Source: an uncultured Ruminococcus sp.
GTDB taxonomy: Bacteria; Bacillota; Clostridia; Oscillospirales; Acutalibacteraceae
Length of the DNA stretch: 6,001 nucleotides
Direction: 5' to 3'
Assembly (NCBI GenBank): GCA_910585865.1
Contig: CAJUGO010000031.1
Location: 1 to 6,001, forward strand
Of this stretch, positions 1 to 5,177 are shown in pieces (positions within the stretch are counted from its first letter, which is position 1; each line of letters begins with the position of its first letter). The translations under genes and the position numbers were made by a program. The notes below the pieces were generated by a model. The model made no database searches. It was not told where the DNA came from and was given only the letters and a program-made list of their open reading frames with translations.

Positions 1-67
1 GCTTATTATCTTTTTGCAACCAGTGGTTACACGCTTCTTTATGTAGGCACTCATTGCAACTTGCCAT
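1..67 (-). CDS. Small Cys-rich (CxxC) phage protein, N-terminal fragment
   Basis: The first 22 residues are visible and the gene runs out of the window at position 1. They begin MASCNECLHKEACNHWL, with a C4-x2-C7 pair followed by C13 and H15, which suggests a small metal-binding protein. The ATG at 67-65 has a very good ribosome binding site (AGGAGG about 7 bases upstream), and this is the reason for calling so short a fragment. It overlaps the tail of the preceding Lar-like frame by 17 bases, the same tight packing as the rest of the operon. Small proteins starting with a CxxC pair are common at the distal end of phage early operons, but I do not know a function. The zinc binding is inferred from cysteine spacing alone. 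Confidence 0.6.
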   Translation of the reverse strand, partial: MASCNECLHKEACNHWLQKDNK

Positions 68-327
68 TGTCAACCCTCCTGTTCCAAGTGTCGATTGCTT
101 CGCTTCTTCCATCTCTAGGGTGGTATATTTTTGTGAGGGACAGCGTTTCATCATTATTAAAACGATATTCTGAAATACCGCCTTCTTTTTTTGTGCCACA
201 ATTTGGAAAAACAACTCCAACGAGTTATAATATCTCCATTTTCACTGTTTCTACATTGTTCAACTCTATCGTGTTCAAGATGTGGCTTATGCCCACAAAA
301 CGGACATGGTTTTAATTCTTTGCTCAT
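51..327 (-). pseudogene. Lar-family-like restriction alleviation/zinc-knuckle protein, frame disrupted
   Basis: The ATG at 327-325 follows a GGAGG site (335-339) and overlaps the YopX stop codon as ATGA. The opening frame begins MSKELKPCPFCGHKP, with the CPFCG knuckle (residues 8-12) typical of Lar-like phage proteins. It then ends after 56 codons at 157-159 with a basic, unfamiliar tail (HKKRRRYFRISF). From about position 207 the +1 frame carries what looks like the true continuation: PNCGTKKEGG, then SEAIDTWNRRVDNGK, the latter matching the A-I-x-x-W-N-R-R ending of the family, with a stop at 51-53. Removing one base, most economically from the T5 run (207-211), gives a protein of about 91 residues with a second Cys pair. 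Family members are small zinc-binding proteins, some linked to relief of host restriction. That function is inferred. The break may be real, phase-variable or a sequencing error. Translated literally, the CDS is 157-327. Confidence 0.72.
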
Positions 328-731
328 TTTGATTCCTCCAATAATTCGGGGTTATCGTGTATATTGCCGATAACGACAGCTCTTTTGCAGAAAAACAAAT
401 CTAAATCATCAGCAATGTTTGTTCCGCACATCACGACTACCCATTTATTTGTAAACCACATAACTTCATAATTTGTATATTCGTCATCTTCATTACAAAA
501 ACAGCAAATATCCCCATCAAAAATCCTTGTGCCGTTCTTATCGGTCAAACCTGTGTACTGTCCGACGGTTGAGGAAATAACCATAGCTTTATCTTTAGCC
601 ATTCTTTTATTGCGAAAAACAATATCATAATTCCATTTTGATTTATCAGCGAACATATCGTCAATCAATAAGCAACCCTCTACCCACACACCGTTATTTA
701 CTCTTTTGCCTCTGAATAATATTTCTCTCAT
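324..731 (-). CDS. YopX family protein
   Basis: This is a 135-residue protein of the YopX family (named after SPbeta YopX), a small phage/prophage family of unknown molecular function. It opens with MREILFRGKRVNNGVWVEG, the usual family start (M-R-E-I-x-F-R-G-K, then W-x-x-G). Residues 55-74 carry the hallmark TVGQYTGLTDKNG and I-F-D-G-D-I segment, and residues 121-131 are the closing IGNIHDNPELL motif. All blocks are in order and the length is normal, so the gene looks intact. The start at 731 has an AGGAGG site (738-743) six bases upstream. Its start region (AGGAGGAATCAAATGAG) is nearly the same as that of the next gene. It follows DnaB after a 42-base gap and overlaps the Lar-like gene by 4 bases. 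Its role in the phage is unknown. Position suggests an accessory early gene. Confidence 0.92.
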   Translation of the reverse strand: MREILFRGKRVNNGVWVEGCLLIDDMFADKSKWNYDIVFRNKRMAKDKAMVISSTVGQYTGLTDKNGTRIFDGDICCFCNEDDEYTNYEVMWFTNKWVVVMCGTNIADDLDLFFCKRAVVIGNIHDNPELLEESK

Positions 732-773
732 TTGATTCCTCCTATTTTTCTAATGCTTTATGTATAAATTTTT

Positions 774-2015
774 TTAAAATGGCAAATCATCGTTTACGCT
801 TATACTGCTGATTGGTCGGACTATCTTTTCAGATTGGTCAGCAATTTCGTCAAAACGCTGAAATATTCCATTGAATCTGAAATCCATAACACCTGTATTG
901 CCAAATTTATTTTTGTCAAGCGTAAGCTTTGTTTCTGCCGGACTGATTTTTTCATCGTTTTTATTGTTGACATATGGTCTGTGCAAAAGTATTATATAGT
1001 CGCTGTCCTGTTCAAGTCCTCCGCTTTCTTTCAAATCGGACATAGTAGGTGCTTCCTTACCGTTTCTCGTTATTTGCGATAACACTAAAAAGCAGCATTT
1101 TGTTTCCTTAGCACATTTTTTTAATTTCTGACTGATATAATCTATTCTCTGCCGATTGTCTATAAAATTCTTTTGTGTTGTTATAACCTGTACAAAATCA
1201 ATTACTGCCAATTTTGGTTTATTAGCATAAACATAAGCAGTTATTTTTTCGATATCATACAAATCATCAATAACAGTTAGATTTTTATAAAATTCAAGAA
1301 GTTGTTTTACAGCCTCGAATTCATATTCCGATAAATCGTGTTTATGCACCTTTCCATATTCAATATTCAGTCTGTCTGATACAATACGGTCATATATCAT
1401 TCTGCCTGACATCTCCAGACTGAAAAATACACTTTTGAAATCAATACAAGATTTAAGAATATTTATTGCAAATGTTGTTTTGCCTGTTGACGGTCTTGCT
1501 CCTATTGTGGATATTGTGCCCTCAATAAATCCACCGTTAAGCAGTTTGTCAAGTTTACTGAACCCCGTTGACGTTGTTTCAATTTTTTTGAAAAAATCCT
1601 GTAAATATTTTTCTGAATTGTCAGAAACAATTTCTACACGTTTTTCAGCCTGTTCAATAAGTTCCTTTAACTCCGCAACTGAAACGCTGGGCGAAAATGC
1701 AAGAGCCTGAGTTTGGTTTAACAGCCATTTTTGAGTTGCCCGTTCAACAAAACTATCAACTGTAGACTCAACAGCACTGCGGACAGGCGATAATTCACAA
1801 CCAATTACAACGTACTTTTTTGATTCATCAGACAATGCGCTTATTATGGTGATTTTATCAGCTTGCAGATTTTTGGAAATCTGCTCAAATGCTTCTTTTG
1901 CTGGTTCATCAGTGAAATCACTTTTTTTCAGTTTTGCAAACAGTGCTGGACGAATATCTCCAAAAAGCAATAGCGCACCAATTATGCTTTGCTGAAATTC
2001 ATCGTAGTTATTCAT
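774..2015 (-). CDS. dnaB: Replicative DNA helicase, DnaB family
   Basis: The protein has 413 residues, somewhat shorter than bacterial DnaB. It is expected to form a hexameric ring that unwinds DNA at the phage fork. A DnaB-type N-terminal domain (about 1-100) is followed by a linker and a RecA-like motor domain starting near T148 (TSTGFSKLDKLLNGG). Visible motifs are Walker A GARPSTGKT (172-180), FSLEMS (198-203), Walker B LAVIDFVQVI (269-278), LSQITR (312-317), and MSDLKESGGLEQDSDYI (325-341), which matches the DnaB D-L-R-E-S-G-x-I-E-Q-D-A-D block. KNKFGNTG (368-375) follows. The motor appears complete. The last residues, NDDLPF, resemble an SSB C-terminal tail, which is unusual for DnaB. 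The ATG overlaps the upstream gene by 8 bases (ATGAATAA) and has only a weak ribosome binding site, so translational coupling is likely. No DnaC-type loader is seen in the window. Confidence 0.95.
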   Translation of the reverse strand: MNNYDEFQQSIIGALLLFGDIRPALFAKLKKSDFTDEPAKEAFEQISKNLQADKITIISALSDESKKYVVIGCELSPVRSAVESTVDSFVERATQKWLLNQTQALAFSPSVSVAELKELIEQAEKRVEIVSDNSEKYLQDFFKKIETTSTGFSKLDKLLNGGFIEGTISTIGARPSTGKTTFAINILKSCIDFKSVFFSLEMSGRMIYDRIVSDRLNIEYGKVHKHDLSEYEFEAVKQLLEFYKNLTVIDDLYDIEKITAYVYANKPKLAVIDFVQVITTQKNFIDNRQRIDYISQKLKKCAKETKCCFLVLSQITRNGKEAPTMSDLKESGGLEQDSDYIILLHRPYVNNKNDEKISPAETKLTLDKNKFGNTGVMDFRFNGIFQRFDEIADQSEKIVRPISSISVNDDLPF

Positions 2016-2610
2016 AACTTGCTTTACCGACTTTCACGGCATAGTTTATCATTTTGTCCTGCCAGTTTTGCCAATCTTCCTGTTTTTCCTCCATGGCGTT
2101 CAAAAACTCATCACAAAAATATGCATCATCATAATTAAACTGTTCTTTGAAAAATTTTCTCAGCTCACAATATTCAGGCTTCGGAGCAGGTCGCCCATCA
2201 GGCGAACATGCGGAAGAAGCACTTAGTCGTAAATTAATATCTTTAGATATTAATTTACTTTTGTTTAATTTTATTTGGTCGCTTTTGGTAGACCGTTGGT
2301 CACCACTGGTTACCACTGGTTGCGTTTGGTCACCGCTGGTTTTTTTCTTTCTGTTTTTTGCTATCTCTCTATTATGTAAAACTTTTTTTACATACTTTTC
2401 TTTGCCTTTATCCACGGTAGATTTAAGCGCATCAAAAGTTATTTTTGCGCTAGCGCTAAGTTTGCTGTTATCTATATTTTCTCCATCAGCATAATCAAGC
2501 AATATTTTAAATAACTTACCTGCTTGCGTATCACTTAAAGCCTTTATATAATCTTTAAAAGCTAAATCAACCATAAAACTCGGCATTTTGACATCGTTAT
2601 TTTCATTCAA
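2008..2610 (-). CDS. DUF6291-like phage replication initiator candidate (TTG start)
   Basis: This 200-residue protein has three parts. Residues 10-80 (SFMVDLAFKDYIKALSDTQA, GKLFKILLDYADGE, then ITFDALKSTVDKGKEKYVKK) resemble the DUF6291 domain of phage replication proteins. Residues 85-147 are a low-complexity, basic and polar linker. Residues 148-200 form a short C-terminal domain (LRKFFKEQF, then DWQNWQDKMINYAVK) like the DNA-binding ends of DnaD/initiator-type phage proteins. It lies directly before dnaB, the usual place for an initiator or helicase-loading protein, so origin binding is a reasonable inference but not proven. The start is TTG, with a strong GGGAGGG site six bases upstream. 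The in-frame ATG eight codons later has none. It overlaps both neighbours by 8 bases. The linker-coding DNA carries the 10-bp repeat array and the large inverted repeat described separately. Confidence 0.8.
   Translation of the reverse strand: MNENNDVKMPSFMVDLAFKDYIKALSDTQAGKLFKILLDYADGENIDNSKLSASAKITFDALKSTVDKGKEKYVKKVLHNREIAKNRKKKTSGDQTQPVVTSGDQRSTKSDQIKLNKSKLISKDINLRLSASSACSPDGRPAPKPEYCELRKFFKEQFNYDDAYFCDEFLNAMEEKQEDWQNWQDKMINYAVKVGKASYE
2229..2258. repeat. AT-rich perfect inverted repeat, 13-bp arms
   Basis: The left arm GTAAATTAATATC (2229-2241) and right arm GATATTAATTTAC (2246-2258) are exact reverse complements separated by TTTA. Apart from the end pair and the inner pair the arms are A/T only. 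It lies within the linker-coding part of the DUF6291-like gene, 17 bases from the 10-bp repeat array. An A/T-rich palindrome beside an iteron-like array suggests an unwinding element or a protein-binding site. It is unlikely to be a terminator, since it sits inside a coding frame and has no following U-tract in the direction of transcription. Confidence 0.85.
2275..2345. repeat. Iteron-like array: seven 10-11 bp YTGGT units
   Basis: On the plus strand a [T/C]TGGT head recurs at 2275, 2285, 2296, 2306, 2316, 2326 and 2336, giving spacings of 10, 11, 10, 10, 10 and 10. The units read TTGGTCGCTT, TTGGTAGACCG, TTGGTCACCA, CTGGTTACCA, CTGGTTGCGT, TTGGTCACCG and CTGGTTTTTT, for a loose consensus of YTGGTYACCR. 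The best long match pairs TTGGTCACCACTGGTT (2296) with TTGGTCACCGCTGGTT (2326). Ten is not a multiple of three, so the period cannot come from a repeated peptide. One unit per helical turn would place bound protein on a single face of the DNA. The array sits in the linker-coding part of the initiator-candidate gene. Confidence 0.85.
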
Positions 2611-2926
2611 TTTTCACCCTCCCATCTATTAGACGTATGACTTGTCTGCATTTATCACAGCCGTCAATATTTAATTCTGCGTGCCCTAATCTTTTTTCAA
2701 TTTCCCTGTGCCTCTTTAAAATCTCATACCACAAAATCATCTGCTCATAAATTTTCTTATATTCCATCCTGCGGTCTCTTAAATCTTCTCTGTTGATTTT
2801 CTTTTGCCTGTAAAGCTCCACGCAAATGTCCAGGGCGTAATAATAAAATTGTTCAAAACAATCTGCATTAAGCGGTAATGACTGACCTTGTTTTATTAAT
2901 TTTTCAATTTCCGAAGCTTCAAGCAC
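2603..2926 (-). CDS. Uncharacterised phage protein, 107 aa (GTG start)
   Basis: I cannot name this protein. It looks largely alpha-helical and charged: an N-terminal helix (LEASEIEKLIKQG), then a conserved-looking LPLNADCFEQFYYYALDICVELY segment that is partly hydrophobic, then a long basic/acidic helix (about 43-82, rich in R, K and E, possibly coiled coil). It ends in a GCDKC pair (89-93) and a short tail. Similar helical proteins occur next to nucleases and helicases in gut-phage replication modules, but no function is known to me. The start is GTG with a GAGGAGGCGGAGA purine stretch (GGAG five bases upstream). The next in-frame Met is residue 54, which would remove half the protein. It overlaps the nuclease gene by 31 bases and the initiator candidate by 8. 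A helper or loading role beside the initiator is only a guess. Confidence 0.82.
   Translation of the reverse strand: MLEASEIEKLIKQGQSLPLNADCFEQFYYYALDICVELYRQKKINREDLRDRRMEYKKIYEQMILWYEILKRHREIEKRLGHAELNIDGCDKCRQVIRLIDGRVKIE
2617..2623 (-). promoter_or_regulatory. Ribosome binding site deciding the TTG start
   Basis: GGGAGGG lies six bases upstream of TTG (2610-2608). The alternative ATG of the same frame (2586-2584) has no purine-rich site before it. This supports the non-ATG start for the initiator candidate. The site lies inside the last codons of the preceding gene. Confidence 0.75.
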
Positions 2927-3225
2927 AATTTCTCCGCCTCCTCTAAATCTCGTATAATTATGTACTCATAGCCTAAATTCTCCACTGCCTGCTGAAACCT
3001 CTTTTGCTGTTTGCTCTGTCGTCCTGTTGATGTTTTCACTTCAATAAATATAGTTTTTCCTTTATCTGCATATAGTGTTAAATCTGATAATCCGGGAACC
3101 CCTACGGCTATCGGCTGACCATATGCAGTGAAGAAATTTCCTACATTGTTTCTAATAACCATTCCAACTTCTGACAGCTTTACACGGATAGCGTTTTGCA
3201 GTACTGTCTCCTTTTTTTGTGCCAT
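2896..3225 (-). CDS. VRR-NUC domain nuclease
   Basis: This 109-residue, single-domain protein belongs to the VRR-NUC family (PD-(D/E)XK superfamily), stand-alone nucleases common in phage replication modules. Its eukaryotic relative is FAN1, and phage members are thought to cut branched DNA. The expected pattern is present: a helix with E6 (KETVLQNAIRVKL), VIRNNVGNFF (23-32), GVPGLSDLTLY (42-52) supplying D48, FIEVKTSTGRQS (60-71) supplying the catalytic E62-x-K64 pair, Q73/Q74 in the following helix, and a last strand YEYIIIRD. All catalytic positions are intact. The ATG at 3225 has AGAGGA about seven bases upstream. The gene overlaps the helicase end by 74 bases in another frame, and the first codons hold an A7 run (3212-3218). 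Joint action with the SF2 helicase in fork or recombination processing is inferred from adjacency. Confidence 0.93.
   Translation of the reverse strand: MAQKKETVLQNAIRVKLSEVGMVIRNNVGNFFTAYGQPIAVGVPGLSDLTLYADKGKTIFIEVKTSTGRQSKQQKRFQQAVENLGYEYIIIRDLEEAEKLCLKLRKLKN
2932..2943 (-). promoter_or_regulatory. Ribosome binding site deciding a GTG start
   Basis: The minus strand reads GAGGAGGCGGAG just before AAATT-GTG (2926-2924). Either GAGGAGG or the nearer GGAG can pair with 16S rRNA, with GGAG giving a five-base spacer. No in-frame ATG lies nearby, so this site fixes the GTG start. It is embedded in the end of the nuclease frame. Confidence 0.65.
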
Positions 3226-4552
3226 TCAAAAATCCTCTCGCTTTTGCCTGATAATATGCCCAACCGGGTTTATAACCCTTTTGCCGTGCATATTCCTGTA
3301 ATTCACTCATATTGTTACAATCAGCAGGTGTCAGATAATTTCTGACTCTGCGTTCAATTATCATTTTTTCATCTACTTTAATCAGCTTTGTATCTGTTTT
3401 TTCCTGCCGTCCTTTAAATTCAAAAGCTGTCCCACAATGCGGACAAACTCTTACAGAAGCAGGAACAACACTAAAACACATACAACAAGTTTTAACAGGA
3501 GCTTCACCTGCATGTTTAATCTTTTTTTGCCCTTCAAGCGACCACTCACGCTCTTCGTCCGGAAGCCCAAATCGTTCCCAGTTATCTGTATGGTCAATAA
3601 TTATTGCGCGTTTATCGGGTTTATATCTCATACAGCGCATAGATTGCTGAATGTATAATGTTAATGATTTTGTAGGTCGGGCTAAAATTGACACTTCACA
3701 GTCAGGAACATCAAATCCCTCGCTTATTAAATCTACATTGGATAATATTTTTATCTTTCCGTTACGAAAATCTTCTATTATTTCTGATCTCACAGTTTTG
3801 GGAGTTTTTGCATCAATGTGCATTGCTTTAATCCCGTTTGAATTAAATTCCTCGCACAGCTTTTCAGATTGAGTTATGGCGGCACAATATGCAATTGCCT
3901 GTTTTCCGTAAGCTAGTTTTTTGTAATGCTTTACAATGTCACCGTAAATTACAGGCTTATCGTACATATTCAGAATATCGCTTACAATGAAATCTCCGTT
4001 GCGGGTTCGTAATTTGGCGTTTTGTTTTTTGAGAGGCGGAGCATAATAATCATATGGAGCTAAAAATTTATTATCTATCAGCCATTTAGCAGTTACACCT
4101 ATAATCAATTTATCATTAACATCCTTTAACCCCGAACCGTCAAGCCGAACAGGTGTAGCTGTTACTCCCATTCTCGGTACAGCTGAAAAATAATCATATA
4201 TTTTTCGATAAGAAGCCGCTTTACTGTGATGATTTTCGTCTGTAATTATTAGAGATGGATATGGAATTTTATCCAATCGTCTGCATATGGTTTGAACCAT
4301 ACCTATTTGGCAATATTCCATATTCACTCCCCATCTTACAAATGTGCTTGCAATCTGTTCACAAAGTTCTTTTCGGTGAACTATAAATAATACATTTTTA
4401 AAATTCTCTGTAAACTGTTTTGCAATTTCTGCTATAATTACAGACTTTCCGCCTCCGCATGGGAGAACTATACAGGGTGCTTTGTAACCGCTGTTCCACG
4501 CATTATATAACTTATGTACCATTTCCTCCTGGTACGGTCTTAAAGTATCCAT
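3152..4552 (-). CDS. SF2 DEAD/DEAH-type helicase with zinc ribbon
   Basis: This 466-residue phage SF2 helicase uses ATP to move on or remodel DNA. Domain 1 holds LRPYQEEMV (4-12), Walker A LPCGGGKS (30-37), motif Ia FIVHRKEL (56-63), motif II DENHH (105-109) and motif III VTATP (130-134). Domain 2 holds NVDLISEGFDVPDCEVSIL (272-290) and motif VI QQSMRCMR (302-309), in which the usual Gly before the first Arg is Met. Both arginines are kept. A four-Cys zinc ribbon follows: C356/C359 and the CPHC pair C370/C373. Then comes GYKPGWAYYQAKARG (426-440), a tail common in this phage subfamily. The final 22 residues after N443-G-T-K-K look unconserved and are encoded in the nuclease overlap. The ATG shares one base with the DUF669 stop (TGATG) and lacks a clear ribosome binding site, implying coupled translation. 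Confidence 0.95.
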   Translation of the reverse strand: MDTLRPYQEEMVHKLYNAWNSGYKAPCIVLPCGGGKSVIIAEIAKQFTENFKNVLFIVHRKELCEQIASTFVRWGVNMEYCQIGMVQTICRRLDKIPYPSLIITDENHHSKAASYRKIYDYFSAVPRMGVTATPVRLDGSGLKDVNDKLIIGVTAKWLIDNKFLAPYDYYAPPLKKQNAKLRTRNGDFIVSDILNMYDKPVIYGDIVKHYKKLAYGKQAIAYCAAITQSEKLCEEFNSNGIKAMHIDAKTPKTVRSEIIEDFRNGKIKILSNVDLISEGFDVPDCEVSILARPTKSLTLYIQQSMRCMRYKPDKRAIIIDHTDNWERFGLPDEEREWSLEGQKKIKHAGEAPVKTCCMCFSVVPASVRVCPHCGTAFEFKGRQEKTDTKLIKVDEKMIIERRVRNYLTPADCNNMSELQEYARQKGYKPGWAYYQAKARGFLNGTKKGDSTAKRYPCKAVRSWNGY

Positions 4553-5145
4553 CAGAACGGCAAATCATCATCGTCATTATCAGTTATATCTGTATAACCT
4601 GTATTCGTTTGCTGAACTTGTGACGAATTATTTAAATATTTAGGTTCGGGAATTGTAAAGTTACCTTCTTTTAAATCGTTTAATGTAATCAAACCATAAG
4701 GCTGAGCAGAAAATCCGTGACTGCCCCTATAGTCATACTCCTGGTCTCTGAAAATCATACCAATGCAACAATCTTTAAGTGCTGCGCCATCCCATTCTTT
4801 TGTAAAATCAATAGTCAAATTATTGCTTTCGCTGATTCGCTCAAGAGCTGTTTTCATCTTTCGTTCGTTGGTTTCGTCATATTCGTTTCCAACCGGATAC
4901 CAAAGTCTGTACACGCCCTTATATTTGACGTCATTAGGATATGCCTTTTTTTCAGATGCAAACTTTTGATGATAGTAATTTGCAAATTCACCCTCAGCAA
5001 TATCAAATAAAATACACAGTGCACAGCTGTTATTTTTGCCGGATTGCTCCTCTGCTCTGATGACTCTGACTTTGTATGCACCGGCAGGAAGTTTTATGCT
5101 GTCGGTATATGATGCAACATTGTTATAATTTGAAAATGCTCTCAT
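4552..5145 (-). CDS. DUF669 family protein, likely phage single-strand DNA binding protein
   Basis: This is a 197-residue DUF669 protein. The family is widespread in phage replication and recombination modules and is generally regarded as an SSB-like component. Diagnostic blocks are F-S-N-Y near the start, LPAGAYKVRVIRAEE (19-33), CILFDIAEGEFANYYHQKF (44-62), and KGVYRLWYP (76-84). The centre reads as a beta-rich fold, followed by a disordered Asn/Gln/Thr-rich region (171-190) and the acidic tip DNDDDDLPF (189-197). That tip closely resembles the DDDIPF tail by which bacterial SSB recruits partner proteins. This strengthens the SSB reading but is an inference. The start has AAGGAG about eight bases upstream, in a 32-base gap after the ATPase gene. 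It sits between the ATPase and the helicase, its likely functional partners. Confidence 0.9.
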   Translation of the reverse strand: MRAFSNYNNVASYTDSIKLPAGAYKVRVIRAEEQSGKNNSCALCILFDIAEGEFANYYHQKFASEKKAYPNDVKYKGVYRLWYPVGNEYDETNERKMKTALERISESNNLTIDFTKEWDGAALKDCCIGMIFRDQEYDYRGSHGFSAQPYGLITLNDLKEGNFTIPEPKYLNNSSQVQQTNTGYTDITDNDDDDLPF

Positions 5146-5177
5146 TTTTTGTACTCCTTATATTTAAATAATAATTT

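Larger units (their letters stand above)
2229..2345. other. Candidate phage replication origin inside the initiator gene
   Basis: The segment combines an AT-rich perfect inverted repeat, a further AT-rich stretch (2259-2276) and a helically phased 10-bp repeat array. It lies within the gene for the likely initiator, just before the replicative helicase gene. Phages such as lambda place repeated initiator sites and an adjacent AT-rich region inside the initiator gene, exactly between its two protein domains, and the arrangement here is the same. The layout is seen directly. Origin function is inferred. Confidence 0.55.

Noticed and set aside
61..373. Plus-strand open frames at the start of the window
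   Set aside because: They are antisense to the YopX and Lar-like genes, which have family signatures and ribosome binding sites, and the encoded peptides resemble nothing known.
732..786. Possible promoter on the minus strand: TTGCCA, 17 bases, CATAAA, in the largest gap
   Set aside because: The TTGCCA lies in the conserved DDLPF coding end, and the -10 matches only 4 of 6. A good ribosome binding site alone explains the gap.
1435..1710. Plus-strand open frame opposite dnaB (and similar ones at 834-1082, 2147-2494, 3437-3872, 4717-5010)
   Set aside because: Each lies wholly antisense to a well-supported gene and lacks recognisable domains. They are shadows of biased codon use.
2191..2205. 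Small hairpin TCGCC-CATCA-GGCGA
   Set aside because: Only five-base arms, within coding sequence, with no U-tract. Not a credible terminator.
2408..2416. TTATCCACG, an 8/9 match to a DnaA box, near the repeat array
   Set aside because: A single one-mismatch 9-mer is expected about once by chance in a window of this size, and it is not part of a cluster.
2447..2458. GCGCTAGCGCTA palindromic/tandem motif in the initiator-candidate gene
   Set aside because: It encodes Ser-Ala-Ser-Ala with ordinary codons and has no companion copy. Too short to call a site.
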